Positions 33,979 through 44,868 of a stretch of 64,000 nt of DNA are shown in pieces. Within the stretch, counting starts at the first letter, position 1. The number at the start of each line of letters is the position of its first letter. A model generated the notes under the pieces. That model had not been told where the DNA came from, searched no databases, and was given only the letters and a program-made list of their open reading frames with translations. Origin of the DNA: Pogostemon cablin (taxonomy: Eukaryota > Streptophyta > Magnoliopsida > Lamiales > Lamiaceae). Both the position numbers and the translations under genes were made by a program. The stretch covers positions 17,338,465 to 17,402,464 of the forward strand of contig CM042985.1 in NCBI GenBank assembly GCA_023678885.1. Direction: 5' to 3'.

Positions 33979-35612
33979 TGATTAGTGTGTAAATCTGCGT
34001 ATTTTAGGGTCCGATTTAGCACCATTTTAAGGAATTTATATCCGTATTTGAGCATCTTGTGGTTAAATTGTATAAATTTGTGTTCTAGATGCACGTGAGG
34101 TGTTATTTTGTGTTTTCGAGTGGAAATGAGGTAAAAAGAGCAAAAAAGAAGTTGAAAACGAAGTCGGAATGAAGTTGGAAGAAGAAAGGGCCGGCACGAC
34201 TCGTGTCGGCCGAGAGGGCCACTTGTGTCGCAAGAAAAGGCAGGTCATGCCACACACCTAGTGCGCACGACCGCCAAGATCCGCCGAAACGTACGCGTCG
34301 TGCCGCACAGCTGCTGCCGAGGAATGTCGCCATCTTGCGCCCGCACGACTCGTGCTGCACCTAGCACGACTCGTGCTGCATCCCAGCGATCCTAGATTCG
34401 TCGTTTCGTCATTTTTTTGCCCATTCATGTTTTTAACGTGAAAAAGCCCACTTTTAAGTCAGAATTAATGAAGGATCAGTACTAGACTATAAAAGGAGTC
34501 ATTGGGGTATTCCAAACCCTAACTCTTCACACCTTTACACAATTCACCATCCCACCCACCCATCCCAGAGAGTTCATCAGTATTGCTTACTTGAGAAGGA
34601 GAACGAGGAGGTTCAGAATCACGGAGGAGAGAACGGAGGATCTCACCATATTTAGGGTTATTCTAATTCTTTCTTTCTTAATTTTGGATAATATGCTTTC
34701 ATACGTAACCATGTGTGTTGCTTGTAACATCATGAGCTAGTACTTCTTGGATAGCACTAGGTTGGAAGGTTAAATTGGTTTAAATTGATGATCTAGATTT
34801 AAGGTTGGATACCTGCAGTATACTAATTTCTTTATTAGTGATTTGATTTGAGACTTATATTTTTGTCTTATATGATCTGTCCTTATTCATGCATATGTCA
34901 ATGCCTTTTGCATGCTTATACTTATTGCTTGCGTTATATAAGAATTATATTTATCAACCTATTATGGGTAAAGGGGATCTAAACATATAACCTTTATTCA
35001 TTAGAATAATTAATATAGGACACTTAATATATCTATTAATTACCATTCTAAATGATTTGGTTTCTTAGATTATTAGGTGAGAATTAGGGATTAATTCTTA
35101 AGTACCTATAAAGTGAAGTCTAGTGTTCTAGCCTTTAATGGAATTTTGCATGAAGTACCTAGAAAGGAAGTATGAATTATTCTTCTGCATATGAGGGGTT
35201 AAACCAGATTTATGTGTTAACTTTACTTTAGAAAAGTGATTTAACAAAATTAAGTGATTGCTTTTATAAGAACGGCAGGGATTCTAGCTGATTGAGATTC
35301 TAGCTGATTGTCTAGTAATTTGATTTGACCAATTTAACTAGATTACCTATTGCTGTCTGTCTTCTCTCTTGAATAATTTCCATATTTAATTATTTGTTAT
35401 TTTATTAATTTTAGTAATTATTTTCTACTTAGTTAATTTAGGTAATTCTATTTAAAAAAACCAGATTTGTCTTAAATTAGAATAGTCATAAATAGATTAA
35501 ATAGTAGATCTATAATTATCCCTTGGGTACGATATTATTTTTTACTTGGTCACACGCGGAACTACAATTGATTCCCTACACTTTGGGACACATACGATAT
35601 TGTGAACAAGCA
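33979..35612 (+). mobile_element. 3' LTR of element B
   Basis: 1634 bp, TGATTAG to CAAGCA, followed by ACATG. The motif cluster lies at 34193-34379 (GGCACGACTCGTGTCGG, CCGCACGACTCGTGCTG, TAGCACGACTCGTGC). The TATA box TATAAAAG is at 34488-34495, with probable transcription start some 30 bases downstream. Conserved AGTACCTAGAAAGG is at about 35153. Confidence 0.93.
34488..34495 (+). promoter_or_regulatory. TATA box of element B LTR
   Basis: TATAAAAG after GACTA. The counterpart in the 5' LTR has decayed to TACAAAGG. Confidence 0.7.
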
Positions 35613-35648
35613 ACATGATTGAGTCGACATTGAAACCCATGTAGAGAG

Positions 35649-35851
35649 ATGATGCATTTCGGGTCGACAGAGGAGTGGCTGAGCAAGGCATCGAAGATGT
35701 TATTCCAGATCGGCACCAAGGCCTATCTCTACGATGACACAGTTGATGCAAGCTCCTTGATAGTACGTTCGAATCTGATAAATGCAACGCTCTCAATCGT
35801 CTGCTTTCCCTCATTGCCCAGGACTGCATCGTCTCCAATTACTTCCCCAAA
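35649..35851 (+). pseudogene. AP3BA-like: First exon of an AP-3 complex beta-subunit gene, frameshifted
   Basis: ATG at 35649. The first frame reads FGSTEEWLSKASKM and QIGTKAYLYDD, matching the start of plant AP-3 beta-adaptin (order FG-x-LSKAS-x-RIGTDAHLYDD). After a shift near 35757 a second frame continues with DSTFESDKCNALNRLLSLI and SNYFPK. The exon ends at a good donor, AAA|GTGAGT, at 35852. The protein is a subunit of the AP-3 vesicle adaptor for vacuolar trafficking. No later exon is visible in the next several kb. The frameshift and missing exons make it a pseudogene or gene fragment. Element B is inserted 31-36 bp upstream of the ATG. Confidence 0.8.
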
Positions 35852-36454
35852 GTGAGTTGCCTTCCAATATTATTAAATAAATCCAACTGGTCTGCGAATT
35901 TTTGATTGACGGAGTTCTAGAAATCAATCTTTCAAATAATTTGGTATCAATCGATAAATGAAATTAATTTGAAAAATTAGAGTACAATTTTTTCAAAGTA
36001 AATTTGAACTCACCGGTAATTTGTTGTACAATGAAAACTTAAAATCGCATCTTCATCGGGGGTATGAATCTCAAAAGAGAATTGTGGCATCGAGAAGTAC
36101 CCTTCCAGAGAAAGAGCGCATCAAGTTAGAATGAGAGTAGGGAAATAATGAAAAATTTAGAAACTATACAAATTCCGTCCTAGATGAAGAGAAGCATATA
36201 CCCTATGGGTACCGTGGAGAAAAGAGGAAGATGCAGGGTAAAAAATGAGTAAAGGGAAATGAATAATCAGTTAGATTACAGATATTAAAGCATCCAAGGA
36301 AAAAATAATTTAATTACGTAGGGTAAAAAATGAGAAAAGAAAAATGAATTATCTGTTATAGAAATTAAAGCACCCAAAGTAATTTGAAAATGTAACTTTA
36401 GTAGATTAAAAATTCACTGTATGATTAACTTTCTTTTAAAATATTATCAATTTT
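35852..36454. other. Intergenic or former intron DNA
   Basis: AT-rich, no gene. A diverged tandem duplication lies at about 36236-36381: both copies begin GGGTAAAAAATGAG and end AAAGCA(T/C)CCAA. Confidence 0.5.
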
Positions 36455-36479
36455 TTATAGGTAAATGTTAGTTGTTAGT

Positions 36480-36654
36480 ATAATTAGTACACCAAGCACC
36501 CTTACTTCCCTTTCTCCAAGGCTCCTTATATCTTCCCTCTCCCTTTCTCCAAGGCTCCTTATATATTCCCTCCCAATTAGTTCCAAATAGGAATCGAACC
36601 TGGGTCTCTCACTTAAATAAGGAGCTCAATGGGCAGGTGGGTTAGCCCACCTGG
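36480..36654 (-). mobile_element. SINE-like, tRNA-derived unit
   Basis: The minus strand carries a perfect polymerase III B box GGTTCGATTCC (36590-36600). Some 40 bases upstream, in an A-box position, is TGGGCTAACCCACC (about 36633-36649). Downstream the sequence holds two tandem copies of AGGAGCCTTGGAGAAAGGGA. No target duplication was identified, so the limits are approximate. Confidence 0.45.
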
Positions 36655-37165
36655 TTAAAATATTATCACATCTTATCTGTCTCACGGAACTCTTTCTATG
36701 AGACGATTACATAACTTTAAAAAGACTTCAAAGTCATATACTTTCTCTATTCCACTAATTACTTCACTTTCTTTTTTCATAGTATGTTCAAAACTTATAT
36801 TCACTTTGACAAATAGGATTCCGTACAATATTAATATTCACTATTGCAAAATTGTCACCTATCTTTTATATTGAACTCAACACCTTTATACACATTTCTT
36901 AGTAAATTACTCGAAATGTCCCTTGTAAATTCAACTTCATACACTTAAAAAATAGATTTGCATAATCTATGTGCATAAAAATACATGTGCAAATTATCGG
37001 GATGGAAGATGTATTTTACTCATATTATATATATATATATATCGAAGTCATATACTTCATCTGTCTACCCCTACGGTATCAATTTCTCTTTCTGAAAAAA
37101 AAAGCCCCTAAAATATTGTCCTACTCATATATATAATACAACCATCCAAAATACCTAAAATGATA

Positions 37166-37422
37166 CTCTCTCTATCCCATTTTCACCTTTTGTTTGTTGT
37201 AGATACGCAAATTAAGAAAATTTATTTTGATAATAATGTGATATTTTTGGATAATAAATAAATTGTAAAGTATATTATGTGTGGAAAGAATGGATGATAA
37301 TTTTAAAATTAAATTGTGTTGGGAGGATGGTAGTTGAGTGTCATTTTTTTTATAAAAGAGTAAAGTTGAAGTTCAGACAAATTAAAACAAAAATTATAAA
37401 ATTGAAGTTGGGACGGAGAGAG
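37166..37422. mobile_element. Stowaway-type MITE (Tc1/mariner)
   Basis: Ends CTCTCTCTATCCCATTTT and its complement AAGTTGGGACGGAGAGAG, enclosing 257 bp of AT-rich DNA with no ORF. Flanked by TA on both sides (37164-37165 and 37423-37424), the Stowaway target duplication. Confidence 0.9.
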
Positions 37423-37424
37423 TA

Positions 37425-38586
37425 ATACTATTTAAATCACGTGAAAAAAAAATATTTATCATATAAGGGTATATTTATGGAGTTTAAAATATTGAAAAAT
37501 GTCTCACACCATTTACTTTTATAGGGAATGATATCATGAAAATTTAAAAATTAGTTTCGTATCACATCTTGTTCATTTAGTTCAACTTTTGCCGAAACTA
37601 ATCTATTCCCACAAAATTTTGAAAGGGGTGGGACAAAATTGATATTTTTAACTTTCATCTATATCTATATTTATATCTATATATTTATATATATAAATAA
37701 AAGCAGCAAATGTCATATACAGAAAATTTGCTGCCTAAAGAATCTCATTTTGATATATGATCCCCAAATTCTCATTGTTTCTTCATTTTATTTCCATTCA
37801 ATATCTCGCATTTTAATTAACTCAATTTCTCACATTTTGTAACTGTTTTGATAATTAACTCCAATGATTAATCTATCATTTTTATATATTTGGAAGATGA
37901 CTCTCAACATTTCATTTAATTGAGCATTCAGATGTATATGTTCATACTTTATACAAAAAATAACTGTATAATTTTGAACTATTTTTAATTTATTGTTTTT
38001 TATGTGTGAGATAAGATGATATATTATTAAAGTATGATTATTATATTGATAAATTATGCTTATTAGTTTCACTTCAAAATTAAATGAGGTATAAATATTA
38101 ATCTACTTGCCATTCAAATTGGAATAAATACTCGATATGAAGAAATTATTAAATCTTTAAATATGATGTCCGTGCAACGCACGGGGCAGGGTAAATTCCA
38201 GCTGTTTCTGAGGTGTTTAGTCAAAGGTTAAATCATGAATAATATTTGTGTTTAAGAATGGATTGCATGTCATCAAAAAATAATCAATTATACATGGCAT
38301 GGGAATTTTTTTATTAAATATAATTACATAATAAAACCTTAAAAATAATGAGAACTTGCAATTTTATTTTTTTAATTTATGATACTTACATATAGTGATT
38401 ACTGTAAAAAATGAATATATATATAAGATGTCTATATAAAATATTGATCATTTCAAGAAATAATATTTACTATATGCTCCAAATTTTTTAAAATCTATTC
38501 TCGTGCAACACACGGGTAAGTCCCATAAATAAATGTACATATTTGGTTGCACATAATTAAAGAAAATGATTTTTTTTATGAGTGAG
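37425..38586. other. AT-rich intergenic DNA
   Basis: No gene. A TATATC microsatellite lies at about 37659-37705. Two short hairpin words, CCGTGCAACGCACGG (38170) and CTCGTGCAACACACGGG (38502), resemble the GC-rich hairpin near Helitron 3' ends, but the required CTRR end is absent. Confidence 0.45.
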
Positions 38587-38737
38587 ACTCTTGTGCCACG
38601 GGGACACCGTGCCCCTTTGCAATTTTCGTGCTCCTTTGCAATTTAAAACCGATAGCAATACATAGATTTAAATTTAATATAAAGGGGGATGATTGTGTTC
38701 ATATGGGGACACAGTGTGTCCCCGGAGCCGCAAGAGT
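38587..38737. mobile_element. Small MITE-like inverted repeat
   Basis: Starts ACTCTTGTGCCACGGGGACA and ends with the near-complement GGGGACAC...GCCGCAAGAGT, 151 bp. The inner part contains CCCCTTTGCAATTT twice in variant form. No clear target duplication, so superfamily is unassigned. Confidence 0.6.
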
Positions 38738-40118
38738 TTTACCTTTTTTTATAGGATCATATAAGAACAGTAGGAAGAGTTGTTTTTTATAATGGAATAA
38801 AATAAAATATATGAAATAGTTGATTTTAATAAGATATTTGCATTAGCATTAATGCAAGAACAGAAACATAAAAAATTTAAGTTAAAAGAACTAAAATTAA
38901 AATAAAATTTTAAAGAAATGAATATTTAGAGGCTGAATATGCGAAGAAGGTAAATGACTTTGTGAAGCATGAAAATAATTTCATAAACACGGGTACATTT
39001 TTCTTTTTAAATTTATTTTACAATAATTAATAGTTGAAAGTTTTTCAAACTTGGGGTGCAGTTCTACCGCATGACCCTTGGTTGTAAGTTGAATTACTTA
39101 TTCCATATTTATTGTTTTATTGATGTATCACAATATAAAAATATTATATCCTACAAATGATCATTAATTTCTTGAGGATGTATTAAATTTTGGGTATTAA
39201 TTATTACACGTGACAAGCAAAAAACATTTAATTTTTGAAGTAGGAGAAGAAACACCATTGTGAAATAGGTGATCTTATTTTCCTTAATTGAACCAGCCCT
39301 AAGTAAAAAGGTGTGATATGGTTTTAGCCATGTAAGACGTTCAATCAGAAAACCTCAAAGTTTTGGATCGCATGATTGGCACGAGTGTAATTCTGTTTCT
39401 ATCCATTTTCAATGAAAATTAGACTAAATTAACGCAATTTAAAAAAATGTGAAATTAATTCAATTAATTTTTTTTTTGGTGGAATTATTTTTAATAAATT
39501 AGAAAGTATGAAACAATTAGTTAGTATTAACTTGATCCTTCTAATTTTTGGAGTTATTTCTATAATCCATCCTCGTCAGAATTTCCTATTTTAACATTTC
39601 GTATTCGTTATTCAGAAATTTTTTAGTATAAACCAATACTATTTCAGTTACGCTGCCTCCAAATTTGCATATAGCAGATGACTCAATCTTGGTTTAATTA
39701 GTCGTGTTAAATTATAATAGTCTCTATGGACAGTAAATGCATTTATTGTGAGAGCTTCAGCTAATGTTCTCACTTTGAAAATTTAAGCAAATACAAATAT
39801 GCATTGTGATGTGTATATAATAGTTTTGAGAAATGGAAGGGATACCTATATTATGTTTGAAATATGAGTTGTTTATATTTGCATAAGAAATGAAAATTTT
39901 TTTATATGTAACATGGGTTTAATTTAATTACATACCCAAATAATGAGGCCAAGATGGTTTCTAAAGTTAACTTGACCTAATTGGAGATTTTTAAGGTAAA
40001 GGTTCACATGCAACTACTGATTGCTTATGAGTTCTTTCAAGATGATCCTTCATTAATTTATATGAAAGTTCAACATAATACATGTATGTTCAATTTGTGT
40101 AATTTAGTGAACTTATAA
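38738..40118. other. AT-rich intergenic DNA
   Basis: No ORF, repeat or transposon end recognised. Confidence 0.45.
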
Positions 40119-40127
40119 ATGTAATAA

Positions 40128-40514
40128 GGGTAAATATGGTCCTGTAAGTATAACATTTTTCAATTTTTGTCCTTTTTCATTTGCAATTCTCAATTTTGGT
40201 CCTTCTTTGTCCACTTTTAGATTTTTTTGTCCAGTTTTGGTCATTTTGGTCCAAGTTTAGTTCTTTTTGTCCAAATTTAGTCATTTATATTAAAAAAAAT
40301 CCAAAAATGGACCGAAAGTGTATACATTTTGGATCAAAAGTGGACCAAACAAGGACCAAATTTTGAAAAAAAGACAAAAACTGGACCAAAATGACCATAA
40401 CTGGATAAAAAGGACTTAAAGTGGACAAAAAAGGACTAAAATTGAGAATTGCAAAAGAAAAAAGACTAAAGTTGGATAATGCCATACTTACATGACTAAT
40501 TTTGATATTTACCC
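40128..40514. mobile_element. Mutator-like MITE with 9-bp duplication
   Basis: Inverted ends GGGTAAATAT and ATATTTACCC. The perfect 9-bp duplication ATGTAATAA lies at 40119-40127 and 40515-40523, the Mutator signature. The 387-bp element folds back on itself: the left half is built of TTTTGGTCC/TTTTTGTCCA words and the right half of their complements. No ORF of meaning. Confidence 0.88.
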
Positions 40515-40523
40515 ATGTAATAA

Positions 40524-41571
40524 TGATCTTCTATATATCAGAGAGTTAGCATTCCTATTACTTCAAATCCAACGCTTCAATCCTACAGCTCTAGTTGATA
40601 TTCCTCTTGACAGTGCTTCAGTAACCATTAAAATAAGAAAGTCTTCTATTTGAATTTGATTGAAATGGAAGTGGTTGAGGAAGTTGAAGTGACTTTATTT
40701 AGGCTGCTGATTGAGTAGGAAAAAAATGTGACTGATGGTAGAACAATTAGAGTAATGAGATGATTGCTTGATGCAGTTAGAGACAAAGATACTTGTAGAC
40801 AATGTGATTCGGGCATATTTATAAGTTTATGTCTTTTTCTCATAGGATGTGTTCTTTGGTTCCTCTCATCTTGGATACACTCTAAACCTCTAATTGATTT
40901 GGGAGTGATTCTACTACTTATATTATCAAAATTTGCAAAACAGAGTAATTTATTTATGGTCTGTACGTATTGTATTAACAGATATGGGTAACTTACGTAT
41001 TGATAAAAAAAGTTTGGGATGATATCATTATGAATTTTTAAAATGGGACATGTCCGGGCACGGTAGTAAGCATTTAAATGGATATGAGTTACGAGTACCT
41101 CTAATATCGATATTGTTTATCTCTAATAATTATATTTCTTAGTACCCATTTTACCTAAGTCTATTCGAAATGGTATGCATAGTTCTAAACATGTTGAGAC
41201 GAATACAAGTAGTTAAAAAAGTCGGACTAGAATTTGAACAGGTACGAGTATTTTTCTTGAGTGCATGTGGATACCCGTTTATAAAAATTATATAAAATAT
41301 ATATATATATATATATAATACATTGTATAATTTATATATTATATATTATTTGTAAGTTTTTTTAATCATATTGATTTAAAAGAAATTTAATTTTTTATTT
41401 TATATTTAATTAGTAATATATAATCTTATTTAAAATATAACTTTAATCAATAAAAGATGTAAAAAATAAACTAATATTAAACAGGTAGGAGTAATTTGGC
41501 CGATATTAATAAATGGATTTAAGACAAATACAAATATTGTAATGAATTTTTAAATGGAACAGATACGAGTA
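40524..41571. other. Intergenic DNA left of element C
   Basis: No gene supported. The stretch 41040-41570 contains ACGAGTACC, TACCCG and ATACGAGTATG words that suggest an old degraded repeat; an AT microsatellite is at 41298-41320. Confidence 0.4.
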
Positions 41572-41907
41572 TGATCAGTGAATTATCTAGGTGATAAGAG
41601 CAAATGTAATCTATCATGCAATTCAAGTGATCAAGTAATAAAATATCAAACTCACGGGAGAGAGTGTCTAGCATATCAGTGCCTTAACCCTTCATAGCTT
41701 TATAAAAATGATCGAATGTATGGTTTTGATTATAGCTAGAGTTAAATTATCAATTATCTATCAATGAATAAGTAAAAGAATAACAAGTAAATCAATGGGG
41801 TTGACAAAGGATAGAATGGATGAAATAGATAAAGGTGTATCTAAGGAGATGGTAAGACTAGCTAGACTATGGAAAGAAAGTAATCAAGACTTGTGAACAT
41901 GTTATGA

Positions 41908-43467
41908 ATAAACAAAGTCACTTCACAGTGGCATGGAGTAAGATATGTTGTCCGGAGTCTGAAGGGACTTGGAGTTAGGTCTCTGAGAGCAGCAAACAAA
42001 TCCTATATCATGAACCTCTCATGGGAAATCATGGAGGGAAATGGAGCATTAGCAATGATCAAAGGACATTGGTTTGTTTTGATGGAAAGATGAGAGGGTA
42101 TACAGCTTCTTCTATCAGAGGGGCCTGTGTAACACATATCAATAGATTGAAGTAGGATGAAGTATGGGCGGCAAGATACAACACTAAAGTTAGATTTTGG
42201 CTTGACAATTGGAATGGAAAACCCATTGCTGACAGTTGGAGATTATTTCTATGATGGATACTGTCACTTTACTAAAAGTTTTACTAACATTTATCCTCAT
42301 ATTGTGGAGACTATTCTATCTACTAGAATTTCTCCAAGTCTTGATGATTGCAAGTTTTGGAGTAAATCCTTGCGAGAAAAGATTACGTCAAAGATTGCAT
42401 ATATGCATACAAGGCATTCGTTCCTGAAGAAGAATTGGGGATCATGGATATGGGCGAGTTTCATTACCCCATGGCGCTCTATCAGTACTTGGAAGGCTAT
42501 CAATGAGGTTCTTACGACTTGGGAGGTTCTTAGATAGAGGGGCTTCCACGGCCATTGAGATGTTACCTATGAAAGCATGCTGAGGAAACTATTGAACATA
42601 TCTTCCTTGAATTCCCGATTTCATTGGAAATTCTTAATAGGATACTCACTGGATTTGCTTTTGGGGTGACAATGAATCTGGATCAAACGTAATAACGGGG
42701 AGCAAGCAGGTTTCATCAATTTAGAGACTAGCAATAGTTTCCTACACTTGGATTATATGGCAGGAGCGGAATGCTATGATGCATGAGGGTTACACGGATG
42801 AGCTTCATGACAAGCAGGTGAGGCGTTCACAGGTGGTGGCTACTCTTACGGCTTTGATTAGGGAAGGCAATGGGCTGAGTATGGGGTCTATGAACAATAC
42901 GTTGGCTGACTTCATACGCTAAGATACTTTAGAATTAAGGGACTGCCAAGAAAAGCTCCAAGAATTATACCGGTTAAATGGATACCGCCCCCGGTGGGCT
43001 ATGTCAGGTGCAATGTTGATGGTTAAGCAGGAAGTGCTCCAGGAGTCATGTATGGTGGAGGACTCTTCAGAAACAATCGAGGATTCTTTATGGGAGGATT
43101 CAGGTCAGGTTTCGATCACGGCTTTGCAATGAAGACTGAATTAGCGGCAGCATGTTTGGCTATAGAACTTGCAGCGGAGAAAGGATGAAATTGGCTATGG
43201 CTTGAAATGGACTCAACATATGTGCTGCATGCATTTGGGAATGATCAGGCTATTATACCTTGGCAGCTTCTTGCAAGATGGAGACGAGCTAAGGACATAG
43301 CTCAACACATGCACCTCCGAGTTACTCATGTTTTCCTAGAAGCAAATTCGGCTGCTGTTACCATGGCATCAATAGGAGGCGCATACACTTGGTATAATCA
43401 ATTGCCCACAACAATGAAGGGAATTTTGTTTCATGATATGAATCATGAATACTTTAGATTTAAATAG
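41908..43467 (+). pseudogene. LINE ORF2 C-terminal part with zf-RVT and RNase H domains
   Basis: In order: the end of RT (GLGVRSLRAANKSYIMNLSW), the zf-RVT region beginning RFWLDNWNGKPIADSW (about 42190), an EETIEHIF-like segment near 42590, an IWQERNAMMHEG segment near 42760, and an RNase H domain of the RVT_3 type from about 43005. Its acidic residues are all visible: NVDG, KTELAAACLAIELA and LEMDSTYV. Several frameshifts and stops (for example after NVDG and near 43185) break it. It would encode the nuclease/RT of an autonomous L1 if complete; here it is a dead fragment. Confidence 0.88.
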
Positions 43468-43553
43468 GAGGTTTCTTATTTTCTCATGAACATCTTTCAT
43501 TTTTACTCTTGTAACTCTCTTTTCATTTTCATTTATATAATATGATTTATTGG
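41908..43553 (+). mobile_element. 5'-truncated L1-type LINE
   Basis: Flanked by a perfect 18-bp duplication CTTGTGAACATGTTATGA (41890-41907 and 43554-43571), the mark of target-primed reverse transcription. Only the 3' 1.65 kb of the element remains, and there is no clear poly(A), the tail being AT-rich (TTTATATAATATGATTTATT). It interrupts the 3' LTR of element C. Confidence 0.93.
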
Positions 43554-44446
43554 CTTGTGAACATGTTATGATGAATATCAAAAATTGGGTACTAAAGACA
43601 CTCACATATTCCACTTAATGCTCCTTCACAAGATTCACAAGATGTAGACTACCTAGGCAACCTCAAAAAGGCTTCTAAGATTATCTTCAATATTTACTAT
43701 TCTCTTCAAGGTACTAAGCTCCTATTGGTAAGACATTTCACTAGTGCAAGCACCTTCACATGTAACTCTTATTAGTATCCTATCATAAGATTCTATGCAT
43801 GCATTGGTTTTCACAAACGCAAGTCACACATAATAGAGTTAATCCATACGAAGACATGATTCAATTAAAATCCATTACACTAATATATATGAAATGGATA
43901 TTAACCACACACAATCAATATATGAACTAAGAATAGGAAATTATAATAAAAAGATACATTCAATCCTTTAAATTCATCTCAACAAATTCACAAGTCTAAA
44001 ATCTCCTAACCAAACATGATAGCTAGTCTCACTAATGAGAATAGCCTAACAATGGCATGATGAATTCAATACAAATTATTTTACAATGCTCCATTTGAAC
44101 AAAAATTAGAGAAAAAGAAAAAAATTAAAGGATGAACTTCTTCCCTTGTCAAGTGGAGAGATCCTTATTCTAACATGTCAATTCCTCTTCAATTCTTGGT
44201 GCTTCCTCTTAAATTGGTGATGGGTGGAAGGTGTATAGAAGAAATTATGGATTTAGAAGGAGAATTGATGGAGGAATGACATGAATTAAGATGGAGATGA
44301 TGAGAGGGAATGTGTGAGATAAAACTATGAGAATTGTGTGTTTTTGATCTAAAATACGTAAACTGACTTCTAATATACGAAAGACAGTTTTTAATCCCCT
44401 AGAAGATTCTAAAATTTTTACTTAAAAAACTAGCAATTTTTTGCCG

Positions 44447-44648
44447 AACTTAACTCAAGTTGTAGAACTCTAGTCGAGTCAGGACTTCTATCGGCAAAGA
44501 ATTTTCGGCATGTTTGAGTTTGAGTCAAGCTATAGAGCTCGAATTTGGTGAGGTCGAGTTAGTGTTTCAGATCCTCGGAATCGACTTCCTACAGGGCAGA
44601 CCTACGTAACTTGACGCAGGTTAAGAACAGGACTCGAGTTGAGTTCTG
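44447..44648 (-). repeat. C-family motif cluster in LTR
   Basis: Words on the minus strand include AACTCAACTCGAGTCC, AACTCGACCT, TTGACTCAAACTC, CTGACTCGACTAGAGTT and AACTTGAGTTAAGTT: direct and inverted versions around CTCGAG, separated by 30-50 bp spacers. Confidence 0.8.
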
Positions 44649-44868
44649 ACATGGCTTCAGTAGCCGATGTTCATTCAACTCTTGGCTCCGTTTTGCTCCC
44701 CTTTTCACCTATTTTTAACATGTTTTGATCATTTCCAAGATATTTATCTCGCAACACAAAATATCCACAAATGTAAGAAATACACCGCAATTATATAAAA
44801 GACTGACAAAATACATGAAAATAACGACTAAAACAACATGAAGATCTAAGTGAAAATGATGATGATCA

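Larger units (their letters stand above)
16145..35612 (+). mobile_element. Element B: complete Athila-like Ty3/gypsy retrotransposon with nested insertions
   Basis: Both LTRs begin TGATTAGTGTG and end GAACAAGCA, and the element is flanked by the perfect 5-bp duplication ACATG (16140-16144 and 35613-35617). Internal order is primer site, gag, linker, pol, spacer, intron, ORF3, 3' UTR, polypurine tract. Three later insertions lie inside: a hAT-type MITE in the 5' LTR, a CACTA element and a solo copia LTR in pol. Without them the element is about 13.5 kb. Gag, pol and ORF3 are all interrupted and the protease core is deleted, so the copy depends on others for movement. Confidence 0.93.
41572..44868 (-). 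mobile_element. 3' LTR of element C, split by a LINE
   Basis: On + it runs from TGATCAGTG (41572) to GATGATCA (44868); without the LINE and its duplication it is about 1633 bp. It aligns, in opposite orientation, with the solo LTR at 61952-63634 (for example ACTTGAATTGCATGATAGAT against ACTTGAACTGCACGATAAAG). A motif cluster with CTCGAGTT words lies at 44447-44648. The polypurine-side boundary at 44868 follows GGGACGAGCAACA and TTTCAAGTT on the minus strand. The outer flank is GAGTA. Confidence 0.88.

Noticed and set aside
38165..38520. Helitron 3' ends at CCGTGCAACGCACGG and CTCGTGCAACACACGGG
   Set aside because: The hairpins fit, but no CTRR terminus follows within the expected dozen bases and no TC start was found.
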